Shown in pieces: positions 26,766-34,408 of a stretch of DNA of 64,000 nucleotides (the first letter of the stretch is position 1; every line of letters starts with the position of its first letter). The stretch lies in NCBI RefSeq assembly GCF_013283855.1, contig NZ_CP054056.1, forward strand, positions 434,001 to 498,000, written 5' to 3'. The notes below the pieces were generated by a model. That model worked only from the letters and a program-made list of their open reading frames with translations. It made no database searches and had not been told where the DNA came from. A program made the translations under genes and the position numbers. The DNA is from Aquiluna borgnonia (GTDB lineage Bacteria > Actinomycetota > Actinomycetes > Actinomycetales > Microbacteriaceae).

Positions 26766-26771
26766 TAGACT
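26766..26771 (+). promoter_or_regulatory. -10 of a leaderless DUF2469 transcript
   Basis: TAGACT (within GTTTAGACT) ends exactly 6 nt before the ATG at 26778, with no Shine-Dalgarno between. The same octamer TTTAGACT stands in the same place before mnmA. Confidence 0.6.
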
Positions 26772-26777
26772 TCCAAC

Positions 26778-27101
26778 ATGGACGAGAACGAATTCGAGGA
26801 CTACGACCGCGATGCCGAGCTAGCGCTCTATCGCGAATATCGAGATGTCGTAAAGATGTTCCGATTCGTCATCGAAACCGAGCGCCGCTTCTACCTGGCC
26901 AATGAGGTTGAGCTAAAGCGAGTAGACACCGCAACAGATTTTTACTTCGAACTGAACATGCAGGACGTCTGGGTCTGGGACATTTACCGCACCGACCGTT
27001 TCGTGAAGCAGGTCAGGGTGATGACCTTCAAGGATGTCAACGTCGAGGAAATCGGTAACCGAGAGCTCGAGATTCCAAAGGAATTTGCTGTCGGCGAGTA
27101 G
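26778..27101 (+). CDS. DUF2469 family protein
   Basis: 107 residues, acidic, with no membrane segment and no known catalytic motif. The sequence (LALYREYRDVVKMFRFV, ETERRFYLANEVEL, ELNMQDVWVWDIYRTDRFV) is that of the highly conserved actinobacterial DUF2469 family, which almost always follows rnhB. Function unknown. In many actinobacteria yraN and comM come next; here both are missing and dprA follows after 66 nt. Confidence 0.93.
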   Translation: MDENEFEDYDRDAELALYREYRDVVKMFRFVIETERRFYLANEVELKRVDTATDFYFELNMQDVWVWDIYRTDRFVKQVRVMTFKDVNVEEIGNRELEIPKEFAVGE

Positions 27102-27108
27102 CCGGTAG

Positions 27109-27117
27109 TTATCCACA
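27109..27117 (+). promoter_or_regulatory. Consensus DnaA box
   Basis: TTATCCACA is a perfect match to the consensus DnaA-binding 9-mer, in the 66-bp gap before dprA. It is a single site, so an origin is not implied. It could be a regulatory site or chance. Confidence 0.35.
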
Positions 27118-27155
27118 GATTTTCTCAAGCTGGCATTTGTTGCCTTTTATAAATC

Positions 27156-27161
27156 CATGCT
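27156..27161 (+). promoter_or_regulatory. Possible -10 of dprA
   Basis: CATGCT ends 6 nt before the dprA ATG, the same spacing as the leaderless TAnnnT sites in this window; recG has the related CATGAT at the same distance. A better-looking TATAAA lies at 27148-27153, which would give an 8-nt leader. There is no Shine-Dalgarno before the ATG either way. Confidence 0.4.
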
Positions 27162-27167
27162 TTTGGC

Positions 27168-28253
27168 ATGCAGCTAACTTTTGAACAAGAACAGGTAATC
27201 GCCTACTCCGCTCTGAGCGAGCCCGGGGATGCCCTGGCTCAACTTATCTTTCAGCTTCGCGGTCCAGCAGCCATTGAGGAATACCGCAGGGGCCTTGCCA
27301 AATCGCTCTGGATTGAGCAGATCGCAGAACTTGCCCCGGAATACCTGCAGAGCGTCCCAGCCCTACTGGAGCGCTTTTCGCTGAGGCTTCCAAAGATCCA
27401 CGTTCCAACCTTGGTCGAGCGGGCGATTCGCTGGAATGCATCCCCGGTATTTCCTCCGGCCATGCCGCAAACCTGGTCTAGGTTTCAGGACCTGGGGCTG
27501 CACCGCCCCTACCTGCTCTGGATTGCCGGTAACCCGGAGATCCTGGAGCAAGATGGCAACGCAGTGGTTGGAACTAGGACACCTTCAGCCAGAGGAATTG
27601 CCAGAGCCCGTGCTCTGGTTCGTCAGCTTGGTGCGCCGGTAATCTCCGGCGGTGCCAGTGGCATTGATGCCTGCGCTCACCGAGCCGCAATTGATTTTTC
27701 CCTTCCTACCGTTGCTTTCATGGCCGGCGGTATTGATCGCGCCTACCCGCAGGAAAATTGGCCGCTGTTTCACGACATCGTCAGGGCCGGAGGCGCGCTG
27801 GTCTCGGAGTTGGTTCCATTCACCGCCCCGACTAGGTTTCGGTTTCTCGCTCGTAATCGGTTGATCGCGGCCAGTGCCACCGCCACCTTTGTGGTGGAGG
27901 CTGGCTACCGCAGTGGCTCTAAGAACACCGCGAATCACGCAAAGAATTTAGGCCGCGAGGTCTACGCAATCCCTACCGGATGGTCGGAAAAAACGGCTCA
28001 GGGGTGCAACGTCATGATCCGCGAGGGTCTTGCCCAGCCCTGGCACCTAGGCAGGCGCATTGAAGTTGAACCGACCTACCCGCAAAAAAGAGTGCTGGAT
28101 GCAGTTCGGGAAGGGGCGAACTCGGCTGCCGAGATTGCCGCTGAGTCCGGGCTGTCAATAACCGAAGTCAAAGCTGAAATCAGAGCCTTAGAGCTCAATG
28201 GAATTTCTGTCTTTGGTGCGGGGAAGTCTTTGGGCGAGCGACTATCTGCCTAG
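27168..28253 (+). CDS. dprA: DNA-processing protein DprA
   Basis: Loads RecA on incoming single-stranded DNA in transformation, and may protect DNA otherwise. 361 residues. Rossmann-like DprA domain: AVVGTRTPSARGIARA, VISGGASGIDACAHRAAI, TVAFMAGGIDRAYPQENW, FLARNRLIAASATATFVVEA, GSKNTANHAKNLGREVYAIP. A C-terminal winged-helix-like part runs from about residue 305 (KRVLDAVREGANSAAEIAAESG). It looks intact although its usual neighbour comM is absent. No Shine-Dalgarno. Confidence 0.94.
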   Translation: MQLTFEQEQVIAYSALSEPGDALAQLIFQLRGPAAIEEYRRGLAKSLWIEQIAELAPEYLQSVPALLERFSLRLPKIHVPTLVERAIRWNASPVFPPAMPQTWSRFQDLGLHRPYLLWIAGNPEILEQDGNAVVGTRTPSARGIARARALVRQLGAPVISGGASGIDACAHRAAIDFSLPTVAFMAGGIDRAYPQENWPLFHDIVRAGGALVSELVPFTAPTRFRFLARNRLIAASATATFVVEAGYRSGSKNTANHAKNLGREVYAIPTGWSEKTAQGCNVMIREGLAQPWHLGRRIEVEPTYPQKRVLDAVREGANSAAEIAAESGLSITEVKAEIRALELNGISVFGAGKSLGERLSA

Positions 28254-28285
28254 CTAGCCTTCATGAGGTTGGCATCAGATGGATT

Positions 28286-28291
28286 TAGGCT
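28286..28291 (+). promoter_or_regulatory. -10 of a leaderless xerC transcript
   Basis: TAGGCT ends exactly 6 nt before the GTG at 28298, and no Shine-Dalgarno is present. This supports the GTG start. Confidence 0.6.
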
Positions 28292-28297
28292 GAGCAG

Positions 28298-29188
28298 GTG
28301 GAAGAGCTAACTGTTGCTGCCGAGCGATTCATGCGCTCTCTGCAGGCTCGCGGCACTTCGCCTAACACCCAAAAGGCCTACCATTCTGACCTCAGAGACT
28401 TCTTAGGGTTCCTCTCTGATCGCAAACTGTCACTTGACCTCAACGCTTGCAGAGAGTGGTTATTTGTCTTGTCTGACAATGGTGCAACTAAAAGCACCAT
28501 GGCTAGAAAAGCATCTGCTCTGCGGGCTTTCACCGCATACCTGACAGAACAGGGGGCCCTGGAAACTGATCCCGGTTTGCGACTTCGCTCTCCAAAGTTG
28601 GAGCGAAATCTTCCGAAGGTGGCCAGCGAGCTGAGTGTTGGTGAGGTTTTGGAGAGGTTAGAGAATCTTGCAAGCACTGATGACCCCTCTGCGATCAGAG
28701 ACTGGTTGGTGTTTGAGCTGCTTTACGCAACCGGGATGCGAGTCAGTGAGCTTGCGGGGCTGAATCTTGCCGATTTTGATTTCTCTAGAAGGCTGGTTCT
28801 GGTGACCGGCAAGGGAGACAAGCAGCGGATGCTGCCCTACGGGCAAAAGGCGCAGGATGCTTTGGAGCGCTGGCTACAGCTTGGGCGTAAGAAGTTTTGG
28901 ATACCGAAAGCGGGGGACGCCCTGCTGGTTTCTTCGCGGGGTTCTCGAGTTGGGGTCAGGCAGCTCTACTCTGTGGTTGCAGAACAGCTTGCCAGCACCT
29001 CAACAGGGCAAGCCGGGCCTCACACGCTTCGGCACTCGGCGGCCACCCACCTGCTTGATCACGGGATGGATTTGAGAGCGGTGCAGGAAATTCTCGGGCA
29101 CGCCTCCCTTGGAACCACGCAGATTTACACTCACGTTTCCGTGGAGCGGCTAAAGAAGTCTTTTGAGCAGGCTCACCCCAGGGCCTAG
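28298..29188 (+). CDS. xerC: Tyrosine recombinase XerC
   Basis: Site-specific recombinase that resolves chromosome dimers at dif with its partner. 296 residues. N-terminal SAM-like core-binding domain (about 1-95: RGTSPNTQKAYHSDLRDF). The catalytic domain has Arg in LYATGMRVSELAG, Lys in TGKGDKQR, HxxR in HTLRHSAATH, and His plus the nucleophilic Tyr in LGHASLGTTQIYTHVS. The dprA-xerC-M23-rpsB order matches the xerC locus of other actinobacteria, so it is a housekeeping Xer rather than a phage integrase. The stop shares CTAG with the convergent M23 gene. Confidence 0.94.
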   Translation: MEELTVAAERFMRSLQARGTSPNTQKAYHSDLRDFLGFLSDRKLSLDLNACREWLFVLSDNGATKSTMARKASALRAFTAYLTEQGALETDPGLRLRSPKLERNLPKVASELSVGEVLERLENLASTDDPSAIRDWLVFELLYATGMRVSELAGLNLADFDFSRRLVLVTGKGDKQRMLPYGQKAQDALERWLQLGRKKFWIPKAGDALLVSSRGSRVGVRQLYSVVAEQLASTSTGQAGPHTLRHSAATHLLDHGMDLRAVQEILGHASLGTTQIYTHVSVERLKKSFEQAHPRA

Positions 29189-29697
29189 GCGCTCAGGCTA
29201 CTAGGGCTGAGCGTTCCGTAAAAGTACATCGGTGACAAATAGCCGAATTTGGTGCGGGCTGAGAAATGCACACAGCTCTCGCAGTGGTATTGGTAGTCAG
29301 CCTCAGGGGCGCAGTGCCAAGCAAATTCCTGCCCTGCTCTGATTGGATCCCCAACTTCCAAGTCGGTGCAGGCTGGCTCAAAACTGAGTTTTTTGCCCTC
29401 GGATTCGATGGTTACCACCATGCGATCGACTACCAGGTCGGCAAATGCAATCCGTCCTGCTACCGGGGACTTGAGAGTCTGATTGGGTGCAATTTTGATG
29501 TCAATTCCGCGGTGTCCAGCGGCATACTGCGTTGCCGGGCCTGAGTAATGTTCTTGGATTTGGTCTGTGAAGAGGGGGATCGGTTCTGCCCAGACCGCGG
29601 GTTCATTGGAAGTTGGTTGCTGGGCAATGAATGCAAGAACTAAAAGTGTCAGAAATTTGATCATTGGCAGAGGGTTGCAGAACTTGAATTTCCGCAT
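29185..29697 (-). CDS. Secreted M23-like peptidoglycan endopeptidase domain protein
   Basis: About 170 residues with a hydrophobic signal segment (MIKFLTLLVLAFIA). The M23 domain begins AGHRGIDIKI, the HxxxD half of the metal site, then LKSPVAGRIAF. It ends with CVHFSAR and YLSPMYFYG. The usual HxH is CxH here, which I associate with actinobacterial Rv2891-type proteins at this locus, where paired cysteines flank the site. The protein is short, lacking the central strand of larger LytM proteins, so activity is uncertain. Start unclear: ATG at 29697 used, ATG at 29664 also possible. Confidence 0.8.
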   Translation of the reverse strand: MRKFKFCNPLPMIKFLTLLVLAFIAQQPTSNEPAVWAEPIPLFTDQIQEHYSGPATQYAAGHRGIDIKIAPNQTLKSPVAGRIAFADLVVDRMVVTIESEGKKLSFEPACTDLEVGDPIRAGQEFAWHCAPEADYQYHCESCVHFSARTKFGYLSPMYFYGTLSPSSLSA

Positions 29698-29716
29698 AAC
29701 AGCGCGGAAAAAGTAG

Positions 29717-29910
29717 TGGATAACCAATCAGCTAGCTGTTATGCTCATAGCCGTTCCAAAGTCATTTGGAACTAATTCGCGTGTTCCACACAAACTCCGA
29801 CACCTCGGTCCCAACTTGTTGCGGTCGTGTCGGTGGGAATGCCAGGGGTTCAACCATCCGGTTGGGCCAGAAACTGAGGGGCGTGCTCGCACGTCCAAAA
29901 GGAGTGCCTC
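29717..29910 (+). promoter_or_regulatory. rpsB-tsf promoter and structured leader
   Basis: Promoter: TGGATA (29717-29722), 17-bp spacer, then TATGCT (29740-29745) with an upstream TG that makes an extended -10. Predicted start is about 29752. The leader of about 160 nt opens with a perfect hairpin GTTCCAAA-GTCA-TTTGGAAC (29753-29772). A 7-bp long-range stem CCGACAC / GTGTCGG (29797-29803 with 29827-29833) follows, then CAACC-ATCC-GGTTG (29851-29864) and a small CGTG-CTCG-CACG hairpin. AAAAGGAG is the Shine-Dalgarno before the rpsB ATG. The length and structure suggest feedback by S2, but this is inference. Confidence 0.65.
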
Positions 29911-30768
29911 ATGGCAACTGTAACTATGCGTCAGCTTCTCGACGCCGGTGTTCACTTCGGTCACCAGACCAGAAGGTGGAACCCAAAGATGAAGCGTTTT
30001 ATCCTCACCGACCGCTCGGGCATCTACATCATCGACCTGCAGAAGTCTGCAGAGCACATTGACAAGGCCTACAACTTCGTTCGCGACCTAGTCGCCAACG
30101 GCGGTTCAATCATGTTTGTTGGAACCAAGAAGCAGGCCCAGGAAGTTGTTGCCGTTGAGGCAAAGCGCGTTGGCCAGCCATTTATCAACGAGCGCTGGCT
30201 CGGTGGTCTGTTGACTAACTTCGGCACCGTAAACAAGCGTATTCAGCGCCTAAAAGAACTTGAGACCATGGACTTCGCGGATGCGTCGAAGACCGGTCTA
30301 ACCAAGAAGGAACTTTTGATCCTTCGCCGCGAGAAGGAGAAGCTAGAGAAGACTCTCGGCGGTATCCGTAACATCGCAAAAACTCCAAGTGCCATCTGGG
30401 TAGTTGACACCAACAAGGAGCACCTAGCCGTTACCGAGGCCAAGAAGCTTGGCATTCCAGTAATCGCAATCCTTGACACCAACTGCGACCCAGATGACGT
30501 CACCATCGGTATTCCAGGAAACGACGACGCGATCCGCTCCATCGAGCTGCTGACCCGCGTTATCGCAGATGCTGCCGCTGACGGCATGATCGCTCGCCAC
30601 AACCAGGGCGGCGAAGAGGCAGAGCCACTAGCTGAGTGGGAGCGCGAGCTTCTCGAGGCTGGCGAGGCAAAGGCAGCTGAGGCTGCAGTTGCCGTTGAGG
30701 CCGAAGTTGTAGCTGAGGTAGCGGTTGCTGCCGAGGCCGAGGAAACCCCAGCAGAGAAGGATGCATAA
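29911..30768 (+). CDS. rpsB: 30S ribosomal protein S2 with acidic tail
   Basis: 285 residues. Core: [62 protein letters not shown]-type region. After about residue 245 comes an Ala/Glu/Val-rich low-complexity tail ending EETPAEKDA, very similar in composition to the tail of S16 in this window. Shine-Dalgarno AAAAGGAG. Co-transcribed with tsf (2-nt gap). Confidence 0.97.
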   Translation: MATVTMRQLLDAGVHFGHQTRRWNPKMKRFILTDRSGIYIIDLQKSAEHIDKAYNFVRDLVANGGSIMFVGTKKQAQEVVAVEAKRVGQPFINERWLGGLLTNFGTVNKRIQRLKELETMDFADASKTGLTKKELLILRREKEKLEKTLGGIRNIAKTPSAIWVVDTNKEHLAVTEAKKLGIPVIAILDTNCDPDDVTIGIPGNDDAIRSIELLTRVIADAAADGMIARHNQGGEEAEPLAEWERELLEAGEAKAAEAAVAVEAEVVAEVAVAAEAEETPAEKDA

Positions 30769-30770
30769 GC

Positions 30771-31598
30771 ATGGCTAACTACACCGCAGCAGACGTAAAG
30801 GCACTTCGCGAGAAGTCCGGCGCCGGCATGATGGACTGCAAGTCCGCGCTGGATGAGGCAAATGGCGACATCGAGAAGGCTTTCGAGCTGCTCCGCCTGA
30901 AGGGCCTCAAGGGAGTTTCAAAGCGCGAGGGTCGCACCACCAGCAACGGTTTGGTTGTAGCACGCGTTGCAGGCGGCAAGGGCACTCTGATTGAGCTTGC
31001 CTGCGAGACTGACTTTGTAGCCAAGGCTGAGGGCTTCGTTGCCCTTGCTGAGGCCGTGGCAGATGCGGTTGTTGCAGCCGGTGCTACCGATGTTGAGTCT
31101 GCACTTGCAGCTCCTCACGGCAGCTCCACCGTGGCAGATGCAATCACCGACCAGGCTGCCATCATTGGCGAGAAGGTTGAGCTTCGCCGCATCGCAGTTG
31201 TTTCGGCATCTGGCGTTGACGCTTACCTGCACCGCACCAGCCGCGACCTACCACCACAGGTTGGTGTCTTGGTTGCGTTTGAGGGTGCTGACGCTGCGAC
31301 TGCACACGATGTTGCAGTTCACATCGCCGCATTCAGCCCAACCTACCTAACCCGCGATGAGGTTCCAGCTGAGATCGTTGCCAAGGAGCGCGAAATCGCT
31401 GAGGCAACCGCTCGCGACGAGGGTAAGCCTGAGGCAGCCCTGCCAAAGATCATTGAGGGTCGCGTAAACGGTTTCTTCAAGGAGACCTGCCTGGTTGACC
31501 AGGACTTTGCAAAGGACAACAAGTTGTCCGTTGCAAAGGTGCTCGAGAACGCCGGCATTCAGGTGACAGCCTTCGTGAGATTCCGCGTAGGCGCCTAA
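30771..31598 (+). CDS. tsf: Elongation factor Ts
   Basis: GDP-GTP exchange factor for EF-Tu. 275 residues. N-terminal UBA-like part [20 protein letters not shown], then [12 protein letters not shown] and [11 protein letters not shown]. The C-terminal part has [21 protein letters not shown] strong terminator follows. Confidence 0.97.
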   Translation: MANYTAADVKALREKSGAGMMDCKSALDEANGDIEKAFELLRLKGLKGVSKREGRTTSNGLVVARVAGGKGTLIELACETDFVAKAEGFVALAEAVADAVVAAGATDVESALAAPHGSSTVADAITDQAAIIGEKVELRRIAVVSASGVDAYLHRTSRDLPPQVGVLVAFEGADAATAHDVAVHIAAFSPTYLTRDEVPAEIVAKEREIAEATARDEGKPEAALPKIIEGRVNGFFKETCLVDQDFAKDNKLSVAKVLENAGIQVTAFVRFRVGA

Positions 31599-31612
31599 GC
31601 AGCAAATTCATC

Positions 31613-31651
31613 CCAATGGCTCGGTCGAAAGACCGGGCCATTGGCTTTTTT
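31613..31651 (+). terminator. Intrinsic terminator of rpsB-tsf
   Basis: A 14-bp stem with one G-T pair, CCAATGGCTCGGTC / GACCGGGCCATTGG, closed by a GAAA tetraloop, is followed by CTTTTTT. This is the clearest intrinsic terminator in the window. Confidence 0.92.
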
Positions 31652-31657
31652 CAGCCC

Positions 31658-31686
31658 TAGTATTGTCTGGATGCGGAATCTCCGCA
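31658..31686 (+). promoter_or_regulatory. pyrH promoter and 5' hairpin
   Basis: TAGTAT (31658-31663), or the overlapping TATTGT, fits a -10. A hairpin TGCGGA-ATC-TCCGCA (31672-31686) sits at the predicted 5' end of the mRNA. GGAGGT lies before the pyrH GTG. Confidence 0.5.
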
Positions 31687-31707
31687 GGTTTGCTGGAGGT
31701 GAATCTC

Positions 31708-32406
31708 GTGGATAAAAAGCGCAGAGTTCTGCTGAAGCTCTCGGGAGAGGCCTTTGGCGGCGGAGCCCTCGGGGTGAACCCAGACATCGTCTCCGGCATT
31801 GCAAAAGACATCGCTAAGGCTGCCCAAGAGGTTGAGATTGCAATCGTTGTTGGAGGTGGCAACTTCTTCCGCGGAGCAGAGCTTTCCAACCGCGGCATGG
31901 ACCGCGGTCGTGCCGACTACATGGGCATGTTGGGCACCGTCATGAACGCCCTTGCCCTGCAGGACTTCATTGAGCAGGCGGGTGCCGATGTCCGCGTGCA
32001 AACTGCAATTTCTATGGCTCAGGTAGCAGAGCCCTACCTTCCACTGCGCGCGATCCGCCACATGGAAAAGGGCCGCATCGTTATTTTTGGTGCCGGTGCT
32101 GGTTTGCCCTACTTCTCAACCGACACGGTTGCCGCTCAGCGAGCCCTTGAGATTTCTGCTGATGAGGTTTTGGTGGCGAAGAACGGCGTGGACGGGGTTT
32201 ACACCGCAGATCCGAAGAAAGACCCAAGCGCCAAAAAGCTCACTGACTTGAGCTACCAGGATGCACTTGTTCAGGGCTTGAAGGTTGTGGATGCCACTGC
32301 GTTCTCACTCTGCATGGATAACAAGATGCCGATGCGGGTGTTTGGCATGGAGCAGATCTCTGAGGCCCTGATTGGGGTTCCAGTCGGAACCCTGGTGCGG
32401 GCATAG
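31708..32406 (+). CDS. pyrH: UMP kinase
   Basis: Phosphorylates UMP to UDP; allosteric hexamer of the amino-acid-kinase fold. 232 residues. [45 protein letters not shown] and [17 protein letters not shown] are all diagnostic. The GTG start gives [13 protein letters not shown] and has GGAGGT upstream; the frame is open earlier but without family similarity. frr follows after 20 nt. Confidence 0.96.
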   Translation: MDKKRRVLLKLSGEAFGGGALGVNPDIVSGIAKDIAKAAQEVEIAIVVGGGNFFRGAELSNRGMDRGRADYMGMLGTVMNALALQDFIEQAGADVRVQTAISMAQVAEPYLPLRAIRHMEKGRIVIFGAGAGLPYFSTDTVAAQRALEISADEVLVAKNGVDGVYTADPKKDPSAKKLTDLSYQDALVQGLKVVDATAFSLCMDNKMPMRVFGMEQISEALIGVPVGTLVRA

Positions 32407-32426
32407 GTTTTAGGTAAGGAAAGAAA

Positions 32427-32987
32427 ATGATCGACGAAATCTTGGCGGAAGCCAGAGAAAAAATGGACAAAGCGGTGGATGCCACCAAAGAGGACTTTGC
32501 TTCGGTGCGAACCGGCAGGGCAAACCCAGCGATGTTTCAAAAGGTCATGGTGGACTACTACGGCACCCCGACTCCACTGGGCCAGCTCGGTGGCATTCAG
32601 AACCCCGAGGCTCGTTCAATCCTGATCAACCCTTACGACAAGAGTGCGCTCAGTGCCATTGAGAAGGCGCTGCAGCAGATGCCAAACCTGGGTGCACAGC
32701 CAAACAACGACGGCAATGTAATCCGCATTAACCTCCCAGAGCTGACCGAAGAGCGTCGCCGCGAATACGTGAAGCTAACCAGGGACAAGGCCGAGCACGG
32801 CCGGGTTTCGGTAAGAAACATTCGCCGCAGCGCAAAGGAAGACCTTGAGGCCCTCAAGAAGGACGGCGGTGCCGGCGAAGATGAGGTCGAGCGCGCTGAA
32901 AAAGAGCTCGAGGCCATCACCAAGGCTCACGTTGACAAGATTGACGAAGCCCTAAAGAACAAAGAAGCAGAGCTGCTAGAGGTTTAG
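32427..32987 (+). CDS. frr: Ribosome recycling factor
   Basis: Splits post-termination ribosomes with EF-G. 186 residues, the standard length. [20 protein letters not shown], the INPYDKS segment, and [15 protein letters not shown] with [14 protein letters not shown] define the family. GGTAAGGAAAG acts as Shine-Dalgarno. cdsA begins at the base after its stop. Confidence 0.97.
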   Translation: MIDEILAEAREKMDKAVDATKEDFASVRTGRANPAMFQKVMVDYYGTPTPLGQLGGIQNPEARSILINPYDKSALSAIEKALQQMPNLGAQPNNDGNVIRINLPELTEERRREYVKLTRDKAEHGRVSVRNIRRSAKEDLEALKKDGGAGEDEVERAEKELEAITKAHVDKIDEALKNKEAELLEV

Positions 32988-33812
32988 TTGGAAAGCGCTA
33001 AAACCAAAACCCTCGGGCCACGATTGGCCGTGGGCTTTGGCTTGGGCGGAATATTCCTTCTCTCGCTAATCAGCCCCTACACGGTGGTTGGTTTGGTCTC
33101 GGTAGCGGCGGCTGCCGCTGGGTTTGAACTATCCACTGCACTTCGCTCCGCCGGTTGGCACGTGCCCAGGATCCCGGTAGCGATTGCGGGTCTGGCGGTG
33201 CCCTGGATGGCCTTCCTCTATGGGCCAACTTGGCAGTGGCTAACCGTGTTTGCGGCCATTGTGCTGATGGTGGCATGGCGAACTGTTTATCTAATTTGGA
33301 ATCGCAAGCAGCAACCGCTCAAGAACACGCTCAGGGATTTTGGGGCGAGCGCCTGGGCGGTCTTCTACGTGCCGCTACTGATGTCCTTCGCCGCTCTACT
33401 GGTGACCCAAGAAAATGGCATCGCCTTCGTCTTTGGGCTTACCCTCACGGTGGTTTCCATCGACACCTTCGGCTACCTGGTGGGAAGGTTCTTCGGGAAA
33501 ACCAAACTTTCTCCAGCAATCAGTCCTAAGAAGACCTGGGAGGGGCTTTTTGCCTCGATTGCCGGGGGTATTTTTGGCGGAATAGTTACAGCCCTGGTAA
33601 CCGGAAATTCAATTTGGTTTGGTCTAATTTGGGGGTCGGCGATTTTAGTTAGCTCGGTGATGGGTGACCTATCAGAGTCACTGATCAAGCGAGATCTCGA
33701 GGTCAAGGACATGGGGGATCTACTACCTGGACACGGAGGTGTTATGGATCGCTTGGATTCCCTGCTGCCATCACTGTTTGTTGGCTACCTACTTTCTCAC
33801 GTAGTGTTTTAG
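32988..33812 (+). CDS. cdsA: Phosphatidate cytidylyltransferase
   Basis: Makes CDP-diacylglycerol for phospholipid synthesis. 274 residues with about seven or eight membrane helices. The C-terminal signature is intact: SESLIKRDLEVKDMGDLLPG then HGGVMDRLDSLLPS, which holds the metal-binding acids. The TTG start directly follows the frr stop, so translation is coupled. Order pyrH-frr-cdsA is standard. Confidence 0.95.
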   Translation: MESAKTKTLGPRLAVGFGLGGIFLLSLISPYTVVGLVSVAAAAAGFELSTALRSAGWHVPRIPVAIAGLAVPWMAFLYGPTWQWLTVFAAIVLMVAWRTVYLIWNRKQQPLKNTLRDFGASAWAVFYVPLLMSFAALLVTQENGIAFVFGLTLTVVSIDTFGYLVGRFFGKTKLSPAISPKKTWEGLFASIAGGIFGGIVTALVTGNSIWFGLIWGSAILVSSVMGDLSESLIKRDLEVKDMGDLLPGHGGVMDRLDSLLPSLFVGYLLSHVVF

Positions 33813-33815
33813 CTC

Positions 33816-34355
33816 ATGAGCTTCCCGCTGACTTCGGCCAAGCTGCAGGGGTATGACCCCGGGCAAGTGGACGCTCTCATGTCTCGAGTTGGAAGCCAGC
33901 TGGCAAATCCAGAGCGCAGACTAGTTACCGCACCCATGCTTGCGGTTGCAAGGTTTGATTTGGTTTTGGGCGGCTATCAGATCCCTGCGGTGGATCAGGA
34001 GCTGGCAAGACTTGCTGATGATCTTGAAATAGCTGAGATTTCTAGGCTCTTGGCCAGGTATGGCAAGGCCAGAGTGTCTTCAGACCTAGCGGCAAACCTC
34101 AGGACTATCAAGCAAGTTTTGGAGCAGGAACCAAAGAAGCGTTTCGATATCGTCAGGGACGGCTACGAGCAAAAACTTGTCGGTGCCATGTTGAAACGGG
34201 TAATCGTGAAGCGCAGTTCGCTAACAGCCCCCAAGAGTTTTGAACTTCGAACCAGTTCGCTCGGGCGCTCTGGATCGGGCTTTGAAAGAAGCCAGGTTGA
34301 TGAATTTTTAGCGCTTGTGGTTACGGCTCTGCACCAGCAGGAAATCCTTAGCTAA
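33816..34355 (+). CDS. Tandem DivIVA (DivI1A) domain repeat protein
   Basis: 179 residues. About four copies of a short unit related to the DivIVA N-terminal domain: LQGYDPGQVDALM (11-23), RFDLVLGGYQIPAVDQEL (46-63), RFDIVRDGYEQKLVGAML (about 109-126) and GSGFERSQVDEFL near the end. Linkers contain TAP (VTAPMLAVARF, LTAPKSFEL). There is no coiled coil, unlike true DivIVA/Wag31. This resembles the actinobacterial DivI1A repeat family (TIGR03543-like). A role at curved membrane or poles is inferred from the domain only. Gap to cdsA is 3 nt. Confidence 0.75.
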   Translation: MSFPLTSAKLQGYDPGQVDALMSRVGSQLANPERRLVTAPMLAVARFDLVLGGYQIPAVDQELARLADDLEIAEISRLLARYGKARVSSDLAANLRTIKQVLEQEPKKRFDIVRDGYEQKLVGAMLKRVIVKRSSLTAPKSFELRTSSLGRSGSGFERSQVDEFLALVVTALHQQEILS

Positions 34356-34378
34356 TTGCTCAATCGCCGTGTGGCGTT

Positions 34379-34404
34379 TAGGCTTATAGGCCGTTACTGA
34401 GGAG
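34379..34404 (+). promoter_or_regulatory. -10 and Shine-Dalgarno of the transglycosylase-like gene
   Basis: TAGGCT (34379-34384, inside GTTTAGGCT) fits a -10. GAGGAG (34399-34404) lies four bases before the TTG start, which decides that start. Confidence 0.5.
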
Positions 34405-34408
34405 AACT

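Noticed and set aside
27102-27167. Replication origin near dprA
   Set aside because: Only one DnaA box is present and dnaA, dnaN or an AT-rich unwinding element are not in the window.
28298-29188. Phage or integron integrase instead of XerC
   Set aside because: The neighbourhood (dprA, M23 gene, rpsB, tsf) is the conserved actinobacterial xerC locus; there are no attachment-site repeats or phage genes nearby.
29691-29710. TTCCGC / GCGGAA inverted repeat in the 5' part of the M23 gene as a terminator
   Set aside because: It lies across the uncertain start of that gene, has an 8-nt loop and no T-tract in the right direction.
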